Shown piece by piece: positions 49,301 through 61,300 of a stretch of DNA of 64,000 nucleotides (the first letter of the stretch is position 1; each line of letters begins with the position of its first letter). Both the position numbers and the translations under genes were made by a program. The notes under the pieces were generated by a model that saw only the letters and a list, made by a program, of their open reading frames with translations, searched no databases and was not told the DNA's origin. The DNA comes from Sipunculus nudus (taxonomy: Eukaryota; Annelida; Sipuncula; Golfingiida; Sipunculidae), in NCBI GenBank assembly GCA_026874595.1, contig CM049307.1, forward strand, positions 24,280,362 through 24,344,361, read 5' to 3'.

Positions 49301-52300
49301 TTTAATGTTTTTCCTTTTTCATACTATAAAATTATACCTCTCTTTTCATGAAATTTCTTTCACAGCCATCAAAGAAATTGTTTTCAGACCATAACCCAGT
49401 CAGACCCAGTTAAGCCTGGTTCTGATTAACAACAGCAGTGTTGACAAATAGAAAAACTGTATAACCTAAGGTGGTTTGTTGTATATATGGTAATGTTGAA
49501 AGGTCAATCATTGCAAAACACCCCTTGCAAAACCTTGTTTCATCTTACTTGCTGCCAAATGTCTTTGTTAAATTAGTTTTGATTATTTTGGTGGCCCCCC
49601 AGATGTCATAAACATGTGAATGTAACCAAAACAACATCCTGTGTGTGATGTGACTGAGGTTTTCTAGCCTATTCTTATGAAAGTTTCAATGGATAATTTA
49701 GTAAACAGGCATCAGATGTCAGAATAGGACCCTTTAAGTACCTTCACTGTAAAAGTTATACATGTATACAGGTTTTGATTAGATTTTGTTGACAGTCAGG
49801 GTAACACCCAGAGAATAATCCAGTGAAGGTCAGAGGTAATCTGTTACACAATGTTTTTTATCTCAGCCAATAATAAGTCATCTGAGGTAGAGCAATGGTC
49901 CCTTGTCCGTTGTTGGGCTGGCCTGAGTCTGTTAACAAGGCACATTATGGACCTACAAGTGTCTCAGAGTCCAAAAGTGGACATTTATACTTCATATTCT
50001 GTCCCAATCAACAGCTAGCGCACAATCAACCACTCAGGTCACATGTGTCATGTGATTGTCAGCATGGGCAGGTATTCCATCTTCACTTATAGCTGGCAGG
50101 GAAAGAAATTTGCCATTACCTGACTGCCGAGGTAGTGATTTAGGCTTAAAGGCAGGTAAAAACCCATAGCTGTCTGACCAATAGCAGGCAGAAGGTCCAG
50201 CCAATCATTGATATTTAAGAGCAGGTATGCCCATTGCAAGTGTCAATTATGCAAATTTGAAAAGAATGAAAAAATTTACTCTTTTATATATGATCAATTA
50301 AGTTTTACTCTTATATCAGTCTGAATAATGGCCAGAGTGCCCAACTTCTTTAACTGGAAAGTAATTTTTTAGGGTGAACTCTGCAGATAAATCTCTCTAA
50401 ATATCTATGAGTACCCACCCCTTGGCTGAATACGCTGTTTATAAATATTTGGGAACAAGCTATGAACTAAACAAATGTTCAGGAATTAATACCCCAATGA
50501 AAAAGTTTGGGCGGGTTAAGGGCACATTTTGGAAGGGGTTTTTAACCAACTAGCTGCCTGACTGCAGGTAAGAAAAAAGGTCCTAAGCTTGTGGATAAAC
50601 AAGCTCATGTATCAATCCCAAGGGTGCTAGAAGATTTCTTGGCTTTTATTCTACTTGTTAATTAATATTTACCCAGAGTAAGCCAAAATTCATATTTAAA
50701 TTATACAAATAAGGGAGGTGAGTAGCTGGCTTTTAATCATTCTTTACCATTGGGAATTAGTCATTTTTTCCAGCCCAGAATGAGACTTGTAAAATTCTGA
50801 GCAAAGTGAAAACTTTCATGGCTTGGAATTGCCTTTGTGCTTGGAGGGATGACATGTGATTTATCCATCAAGTTGGTGAACTGTGAAATGCATATGTATC
50901 TACTTGGATTTTTCAATTTACATTTCACACGCCAGAGTTTTAATCAGGATCTGATGATTCAGAATGCCAGTAGGGCCATATCAACCCTCTGGCATTAAAA
51001 CCAAAATACTGGTGCCAGAGTGTCTTTACATCTAAGTCTGAGGAACCCATTATAAGGCCTTATGAAGGTGCAAATATTTTTGTCATTTCTGACAACGCTT
51101 CATGGCCTACAGGTACACTGTCAATCGGCATAAACCAGACCAATTGTTAGCATATTTGTGTACTTTCTAAAAATACCAAACATGAGCAAGAAAAGTTCCA
51201 TTTTAACCCAGCACACCGGTAAACCCATCAGCATGTTTGTTGAATTTATGACCGCATGAACACAAGCATGGCTCGCACAGGTTACAGGACCCAGGCAGCT
51301 TGCACGCCATACAGGAAATGACCCGTGTCCATGGAGACGGTGTTCCAGTTTGGGTTGTGAGCTCATATGTATACTATTATGTTAATTTATCATTCTTAGC
51401 ATAATATTGAGATTAATGGCCGTTTACCACAATATGAATGCATTCTAGTGCAAGACCACTGCGGTACATTCCTCCATATTACTTGTATCACGGCTCGAGT
51501 AGGCTTACCAGCCCAATTATCTGATTGCCTACATAGTCCAGTTGTTACGGCGTGAATGCCGGCAGAGGTGTGTAGTCTCTGAGTACAAATTATTTCATGA
51601 AGAGCCACTTAATGTGTTGTTATGGGACTTCAGGTTCTGCATGACTCTCAGAACAAACTGATGGAACTGAAAAATACCAACCTTGAGCAGCTGAGAGAGC
51701 TGATGACATGTAGGTCAGAGACGGAGGAAGCAAAGTCCAGACTGGAACAGGCAGCCAGGTCAGTACAGCACTTTGTGGTACCTCAGAATATGTTTATCAT
51801 TATTTTTTATAATCCTCAAAATTTTTATAATTTTTGGTAATCCTCAAAAATTTTTATTGATATTTACAGTTGTCCTCAAATATGTTTATCATTATTTAAT
51901 GGTAATCCTCAAAATGTTTATCATTATTTGTGGTAATCCTCAAAATGTTTATCATTATTTGTGATAATCCTTAAAAATGTTTATTGTAATTTATGGTATC
52001 GCTGCTTCTATATCTCAGCATAATCTTCAATCATTGAAACACCCGACAAGTGAGACGAGCATACAAGATGATTCTGGTATATAAATCCTTACTCGGTAGA
52101 ACAGACTGCTTATGTCAGTATTTTCCCTGCAGTGCTCAGCTAAAGTATAAATTAAGCTACTGTTTAATCAAAATAAAGTATATTTAAAACATCTGAATCA
52201 TTCACAGGTTATATAAGATTTGGTGCTAGGAAGCAAAAGCAGTATCATAGTACACAAAGATAATCATGTTCCAAGGTCTTTAAACGCAGGCTTTGTTTTG

Positions 52301-55300
52301 CATTGTACATCAGATATAATGTTAAACAGTACGTTGTCATACCCAGAGAATTTACCAATTGGATCTTGGACAGATTCACCAAATCTGTTTCAGCTGATAT
52401 TCCTTGTGCAGCACAAATACCTACAATAACCGCCAACAGATTGTGAATAATAATGAGTATCATTAGAATTTGGAGGAAAAAATTATAGATGAATATAAAT
52501 ACTTTCCTGCACTCCAAGAAGTCAGTTGATATTTAACACCATTGGGCAGCTGCTTCGTTCTCTGATTGGTCTGATTAATCTGACTGGTTCATAGATAGAT
52601 GAAGATGCAGCTCAGTGTAGTTTACCCAAATGCATCAGATAAAGATTCAAGTACAATAACAAAACTGAAGCACATATACACATTTTGCTTAATTAAATAC
52701 AAATACAAATTGCAAAATTTACCTCAACACTGTTCACTGTTTTTATACTTTACTAGTACACCCTTCCGGCATATGACTTGAAACATCCAGGTTTTAGTCT
52801 GATTGAAACAAACAGTAGCAGCTCTAGGAAAGCTTTAAATGCTAATAAGGAATAAATCACTAATGATTTGATAAAAGCAGGAAACTCAGAAGCAAAGATA
52901 TTCCAAGTTTTCCTGTGAGATTAGATCTGTAGCAATCGAGAACTTGGATGAATAGCACAGCGGCAAAGAAAGCAGACTTTAGTAGGTTTTTTCCTTAGAT
53001 TTTCCTTTAATGCTGATCGTTTATTTTTTTAGAAGTTCTTCAGAGGCTCAAGAATCTAGAAAGGAAAATGAGGAGTACAAGATTAAACTTCTGCAGGCAG
53101 AACAGAAAATAAAGGTGAGCTGCTTCAGAATATTACTTCTTAGCTTTATTAAAAGGAACAAACCTGTGGGTATTGAATACATCAGTTCTGTACGATAAAA
53201 GATCCCTGCATTAAAGAACTCTCTCTATCTTTTATTAGCTCAGTTAATTTTCAAGGCAATAGTGAACAGTCTTTGCCTGTTGACCTTCTCTGTGGCTGAC
53301 CGGGGCCACTTGCAGGGCACAAATCATAATTTTTTTTACCCAGAAACTTCTACCTCAGCATCAAGGGTGATCTTTTGAAAAGCTTTTAACCCCAAATCAG
53401 GTCAAACTTACCTATATTCAGTGATCTACACACTGAAAACATGATTCTGAGTACTTTTAAAAGTTACAGTGTTCAAGGCGGTTGAACAAAAATTTTAAAT
53501 TGGACCTTAAAACTGAATTAATGTAATTTATGTGCGCATATAAACCATTGAAAACGTGTTAAGGTGAAACTGACTGTTTTCTTAATAATGTTGAAGATTT
53601 TTTGTGGTACTGTGTTACAGTGTACCAGATCTTGGCATCCTGCTAATAGAGCACTGTTGGATTCATTCAGCAATCATACACTACTGGGGTGTGTATATAT
53701 ATATATATCTTACTTTTTCATTAACAGAGCTTAGAGGAACAACTTCATCGTCTGGATGATGACCAGGTAGTGACCAAAGTCATGAAGTCCAAGCTTTCCA
53801 GTTACCCTGAGATGGAAAGAGAAAACAGGAAACTGAGAGATGAGAATAAGTATCACAGGTAAATGATTATGTTTACTTCACCTCAGAGTTGGTTTTCTGT
53901 CATATGTAAATCTCAAGTACAGCAGTCAAATGAAAATCAAAGTACAGCAATCAAATTTTTATTTGATAATGGAAAGAATTTAAGAATTTAAGTTATTAAA
54001 ATTCAGTTGCCAGCCTATTAGATGTATGGTTTCACTCATAAGTTTTGGACAGTGACAGGCTCTAAGGTTTTCAGCATCAGAAAGGTCACTGGCGTCACAG
54101 GTCTGTATTTTACAGGATGACCTAAAGTGTCCATAATACACGCCTGCTATGAACATTGATTTTGGTTTTACTGTCTGTCAGGTTTTCATTTCAGTGCGAG
54201 AACTACCCTTAATATTATCTGATTTCATTCAAATTTGGGTCAGTGATTGCACTCCTGCATACCTTGGTTAGGATTGGTTGTTGAAGTGTCTATCTGAAAA
54301 TTTATTATCACCAGCTCCCCCCTCCCCCCCCAAAAAAAAATCCCTTTTGTTCCCAATTCACAACCAAACTAATGACATATGGAGACATTTTCAGGGGAAA
54401 ATAAAAACTGAAAAATATTAGAGAAGGCAAGCAGGGGACAACAAGAGGCAGAAGTGGATGACATAAATTCCACAAATTTTCTTGTTTTTAAAAAGAGTCA
54501 CTTTTCTAAAATTTACAGAAAAATGGAACTGATTACTTTTTGTCTACACAGTCTCTTGGTTTATTTGCATTGCTGATTAACTTTGTGATTTTTTTTATTC
54601 CACATTTGGTAATTCTGTCTAATTTTTTCACTTGGTTACATCAACCAAAGTCTGTATTCCTCACATTCACATTAGGCAGGGGATATGGTCTTCTAAACAT
54701 TTTTTAGTTTCTCTTTTCTCTGGTATAATAGTGGTGGGATCTGATATTCCTTTAAAGTTACATAGTCCAGGAGGAATAAGCATCAGACTATTCACAGTTT
54801 TGTTTTCATACAAGCATCCAGCATGTCAATTTTACAACATGACCTTGTGTGCATGCAAAGGCAAATTAATTTGCAGAGATACAGCAGAGAATAACATGCT
54901 GTTGAAAGAAGAGACAGAGGGGCTGCGACAAAAAGTGAAGAGACTGGAACGAGAACTGGCAGACTACAGTCAGCTACAGATAGAGCATCAGGAGACCAAG
55001 TCTCAGCTTGAGAAATGGCAGGCCTGTTTTGGATCTCAGGGCAATGTGTCACAGTGAGTATAGCTTGATAAAGGTGATTATGTTGTAGATGTCATCTGTT
55101 AACCGTGGCTGTTTTCCCCCCATGCTACACATCTGTCCATACAACATAGTTAACCTGAAAATAGATATCCTACCTGTTTACAAGGGCTGGGTATCCCCTA
55201 GGCTTTTTGTATTGCAGTATATTGCAGTATGTGGAAGGGTTTTATAGTATGTATTGCAATATTTTAATTTTATCAATTTATAGGAAATAAGTATGCATTC

Positions 55301-58300
55301 TAGTATAAATATATTTATGTATATATCATATGATATTAATTTAACATATGATCTATCAAGCCTACTTGAACATACATTATCATTTATTGAACATGTCTAT
55401 AGACACAGTGGCAATCAACAAAGGGCTCTCACTAATCCAAACAAGACCATTTAGTTGTTTTTATTTTAAATGGAATTTTTTATTCCAATTAATCAGTTTC
55501 AGTCATGTCTGACAAAATATAAATAAATAACAATATATGAAAACAGTACCAGAATATATAGTATGCAGTTAGCTGTATTTTTTACATATATGCTGATTGG
55601 CTATTTGGTGTCATAATAAGCTGAAAAAAAACACTTTTAACATGGGGTAATGAACCAATGGGAGATGCTATGTTACCTGACAAAAAAAAAGAAAAAGAAA
55701 GAAAGAATAATCAAGAGATGGTTGTAAAATAAAATGTTGGTCCCCATATTAACTTAAGTACAAACTGTGTGATTATATTCAAGTTTGAGGGAATACAATA
55801 ATAGACAAAATTCATCTCTTTATGGAATGGTCTATATAACATGCATGTTTGATTTGATTCTGACAGTGGTAGATTTCAGTTTACAAATTACTTTCACTCA
55901 GATCTTATTATAATTAATGATTAAGAGTGGTGCTGTCCAGCCACCAGAACACAGCAAGCAGTAATAATCTGTTTATTTTCAGGAATCCTGAATCCCTGTC
56001 AAGATCAGTGTCCCAGCTGCAGAGTGCTCAAGCCATTTTGCTTGAAAAGCAGGGCCACCTACAGGCAAGGTGAGGAACTATTATGTGAGGTTCATTTACA
56101 CAGTGTATGCTGTTACCACTAAGGCAATGCATTTTCATCATGAATACATGGGCTCAGACAAACATATTTTGTCAAGAGAAAATTTATTTTTCATGACACA
56201 TGGAATGTTTTTATAAAACAGCCAGTATTTGATAGATGGTCTTTTTTGTATTGGTTACATGCAGTTTAACAAAAATGGAACAGCACTGCCACTTAGACCA
56301 CTGCCTAAAGTGTGCCACAATATAGTCAGCAGTGCCATTTAGGTTTGGATCTGTATTACTAGTGAATAGCAGTCCTTCAGGCCTGTGCAGTTCAAATTCA
56401 GGTTCTGCCCAGAGGGAATAAAGGATGGGGAGTAACCCTCCTTTTTATGGTATACAAAATCTCAGAAACATAACAATGCATCATAATATTTGTCAAACTA
56501 CCCCATACCTTGACTGCACCATTACAAAAGTGTCTTTCCTTTCCACCGGAAACCTATTCTCTCTTAGGCCTCCTACTTCACTTCTGCTGCTTCGCGGCAG
56601 TCCATATAATATACTCTAACACTTTCCTAAAACCCGAGATCTTCCCCTGCCCTGTACTGCAAGAAGGGAACATTTACAAAAGAATTTTATTTTTTGCTTT
56701 TAGTGCACACGTCCTTGAGCAGAGTTTACACCAAAAAGAAGAGGAAGAGCAGGCAGCCCGGGGACAAGTCATGAAACTCGAGCAGAAGTCACAGCAGCAG
56801 GCAGACCTGATCAAAAAGTTACAGAAAAAGCTCCTGCTCATGACAAAGGTCAGCAGAAAAATGACAATTGCGTGTGTGTGTATATATATATATATATAAA
56901 ACAACATATCTAACAACATTCACCTGATGATTGGGTCGCATCCCGTGAAACAGACTGTAATGAATTTACACTGTTGTTTTTCTTCAGAGTTTTATATATA
57001 TATATATATATATTTCAAGGACTGCATGTAAACATGTTTATTGGTAGACCTTATCATTGTTTTGATGATTCTGTTGAGTTTATGACAGTGGATTTACTGA
57101 GACCTCCCTATTTGCACTTCCAGGTGGGATACAACAGTATATTATTTCTGTTGCACCTATATGATTGTGAGGTGTCCTTCACTCCTTGTTTATGCTTATA
57201 AATCATCTGTGTACAGTCTATATATTACAAGGCAGTGCGTGTAGGTAATAAACCTATGAATATTAAGAATCAATAATATGTGTAAATTCAGCTTAATTTT
57301 TTTTAACACATGTATACAGTAGTAAGCCAACAGTTTCAGGGCAATGGTTTGGCAGGTGGCAATTTATTACAGAGAGAAGACACTAATTTTCTTGTGAATT
57401 CATCATCTGTATAGGTGATTAGGCCCCTTTAAGTTTTTGAAAATCTAATAAATGTCATGGGCATTGTAAAGTCTACCAGCATGAGATTCTGAAGTAAGCC
57501 TTTTTGTTGAGCCTCTCAGTGCAGGACCTTGTATATATTTGACAACATTTACCAATGTTTGTTTAAATAATTACAGGAAAGAGATGCTTTTAAGAATGTC
57601 CTGGACTCTTACGAAGATGAAATGACTGTGAACCTCTCTAAACCTGCTGTGGCGGCACCACAGGCCATCATGGCTAAAGAGATGGAATCCTTGGTAACCA
57701 GCATCAAGAGGCAAAATGCTCAGCTTGAAAAGGACCTGGAAAAGGCAAGGTCAGAGGTCACTGCTCAGACAGTCAAGATCCGACAGGTAGGATGAATGAA
57801 GAATATTGAATACTAGAAAAATAAAATTTTACTATTTCATAATGCTTTCCACATTGGAATCTCTTCATATTTTGTTCACATTGACTTGCTTTATGCAGAA
57901 AGTATGTGGCAGTCTGGTGCAGTAGAGCCATGCTGCACATAACAGCTGTATTGAAACATTTAAAGCACTTAGCAGAATTTAAGTTTCAGGCCTGATAATG
58001 TTGCCTAATTATAGTTTTCTAGAAGACAGTTTCTATACATTGTGAACAGAGGTTTCTATTTAAATTTAAGTACTTACAAGGTTTACAGGGCATCAGGAAC
58101 ATTTTACAAACCCCCTTGATCATCTTAATACAAAGTTTTATATCAAACTGGTATATTTAATTTTATTAGTAGGAAGTAAAACAGTAATAGTTAATTTATT
58201 TAATATAAAAATTTAATATTATCAATTTTATATAGACCAGTGGCTTCAGTAGCTTAAGTCATATTTCTTCAGTTTTTGTACTTCAGTAATTTTAAACATG

Positions 58301-61300
58301 TGACATCATTTTCATTGGTCTGACTACACCTGTTCTGGCACGGTGCCATGAATCAGACCAACAAGAGTGGGTGTCTGAAAGTAATCAGACTATTGAGAAC
58401 GGGTGTCACGTGTTTATAATTTGAGCTGGATGCACAATGCAATACTCAACTTTCATAGGTCTGATTACAATTCTTTTCTCTGTGCCCTCCCTGGTGTTCT
58501 TGCCCAGAGAAGCATGCTAATTAAAGCAGCGGCTAAAACAAAAGATAACCTGGGACAACTTCATTGTATAGCCACTGTGTGAGGAGTATAGGCAGATGTT
58601 TGAATATTCAGTTTTTGTTGTATTTGTTGTTTCAGCTGGAGAGCCAGTTGGAAAAAGCACAAAATAAACTGAAGGATCCCCCGGCTCCTTTGACCTCCAC
58701 CTTGCAAGCAGACAGTAAAATTATTTTTACACTGAGGTACAGACCCAATCATTTCATTTTACATATTTTATAATAACCACAAAGCAGGAGTAATTTTATA
58801 TATTTGCCTAAATTAATTAACAATTGGATGTACAGAGCCCTTCATTTAAAACTCAAGTTCAGTGAAGTTAATACATTTAAGGAATTCACAGAAGGCCAAA
58901 TGACTTCAACAAATATTTTTTCTGAACAACTTCACAATTTTAACTACATTTTTAGGATGACATTCGTAACTGTTAAAGAACTAAAGAATCAATCATTGTA
59001 ATATCAAAATTACAGTAACACATATATGTATCTTTTAATATCATGCTAGACTTAACAACAGAATTATGTTCTCTACAGACTGTGGGCAATCTGCAGCTTT
59101 TAGGTGGTCTCACATTACCATGATATCGTCCAATGCTAGTAACATTTCGTGCTTATCTATGATGTAGAGGTAGCTGTACATCTAGTGTTGTTCTGTTTGG
59201 TTATATAATGACGGTCGTTTATATATCTTCATAATCTATCAAACTGACAGTATTTTCAGATAATCAAACATCAACAATTATGTAGACACATGGGAAGAAA
59301 TCATACACTTTGGTTGCCTTTTGGTTCATGAAGGTTGCAAATTTTAGATATTCACGAAAGGAATTATCGCGAAAATAAAAACTTTGGAAATAAAAGTAAA
59401 AGGTTAAAAAGTAAAAGGTTGACATTATGAATGAAAATGGATTGTGTATGTTCAAAAATTTGTAGTTTGAATAATATAGATCTTTAGAATTGTCTGCCAT
59501 TTACAAAAAAAAGTTTTTTGTTAATGAGATTATTGTTACACTCTGTGTATTGGTAATTTGTATTGTAAGATCACAAAAATGAAACCCTTGCACAACAAGG
59601 TGAACATCGCAAAATTCTAACCGCATGAATATGAAGCCAACCACAGTATTCTGGGAAAATTTCTGAATCCTGTGAGAAACATAAGGAAGCGAGGACATGA
59701 AGTACCAACAACAGCCACAACATCTCTTGATGATAACATAAAACTTGAATCATTGAGTGTTTACATGATTACTAACAAGGAGACCTGTCATCCTGTAAAT
59801 GTCTCTAAATGGAAGCTATATTAAGAAAAGCAAAAATGTATCAGATCATTTAAACAAGTCATAGGTTCTTCAGTGTTGAGAAGGTAATAATTAGAGCAAG
59901 TACATGAAATAAATCATTTATTAGTGGGTTTTATTTTTTTTACAATGATCAAACATTGTCCATGCAGAGAACAAGTGACTGGGCTGGAAAAACAAGTGGA
60001 GAAACTGCAGGAAGAAAATGGTATCTTGGAAGCCAGAATTGAGCAGAGACACTTGCAGGTAGGGATTACCAGACCTGTTGTGAAATATTGTATACAGGTC
60101 ACAGGATATTTATATGTTATTGCCCCTGATTGACCTGAGTGCAGCCTATTGACCAGAGGCCTTTAGGCTTGGGGGACAATACAGCCAAGTATATCATCAG
60201 CACATTCAACCATGTACAAGTCACTCTGTTTATATGCAGTACTCACCTTCTCACATCCAGGGTCATAGTTTGATGTCAGTTTCATTTTAGGGCCATATGC
60301 ATGGTTAACCAGAAAGAAAAAATATACTCAGCCACTCATGCACACCATGAACCTAACAGGCCAGTTACTGGTGGGTTATTTCATTTGCAGGATGGCTGTT
60401 CCACAAAACTAAAGGGCTGTTCTGCAAAGTGCGGATTAAGTTTACCAAGAATACTGGTCAATTCCCCAAATATATAAGAGTTTAATTGTATCAATTAAAA
60501 TTTCAATGCATCATGTATCATTTTTGTTTGTATATATGTTAGAAGTGTCAATAAAAATATTTAAAAAAACTAATTGTAAAGGATGGTTATGTAGGAAATG
60601 TCAATAAGACCACAAGGTCTGTTTAGTTAAACAGTTCACAAGTAAGGATCATGTATGTAAATGTTTTCTCTTTATTCACCATTGATGGATTAATCAGCTC
60701 TTGAGTACAGGTAGTCATTGGATCAGCTTGTAAACAGATCATCATACCCCATAGAAATACTTTAATGTGAATAATGATACTTTTCTCTCATAAAAAAAAA
60801 TCAATAAAGAAACAAAAAAGTGCAAATAAAAACCAGCAGGTAAACAGATTATCATTCGGCATAGAAATACTTTATGGTGAATAATTTTACTTTTCTCTCA
60901 TAAAAATTCAATTAAGGAACAAGACAGTTGGAACATCAGATATTTCATTTTATATCTGCAGGGAGATTATGATCCTACGAAGACCAAGGTGTTACACTTG
61001 GTCATGAACCCGGCCTCACTGGCTCGGGAACGGCGAGCCAAGGAAGTTGAGGAGCTACGAGCAGAGACAGAAAAACTTAGGGAGCGAGTCAAACTACTGG
61101 AGGAGGGAGGAGCAGAAGTGCAGAATCTCACATTAACAGTTGAAAAGAACCTGCAGCAGCCATCAACGAGTAAGGAGGTTGAAGGTCAGTGGTAGTTTGT
61201 ATAGATAAGGATAGTTCTTGTGTCATTTTCCTGTCCTGCAATGCCAAAAATTATTTTCTTGAAAAGATTATACAGTGAAAAACCTCTAAGCTGTACACTC

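Noticed and set aside
54632-54876. N-terminal extension of MAD1L1 exon 7 by the open frame before it
   Set aside because: A good acceptor at 54876 with matching phase to exon 6 explains the coding part; the upstream portion does not resemble MAD1.
58564-58635. Continuation of the frame upstream of MAD1L1 exon 11
   Set aside because: TTGTTTCAG at 58635 joins exon 10 in phase 0; the upstream residues are intron translation.
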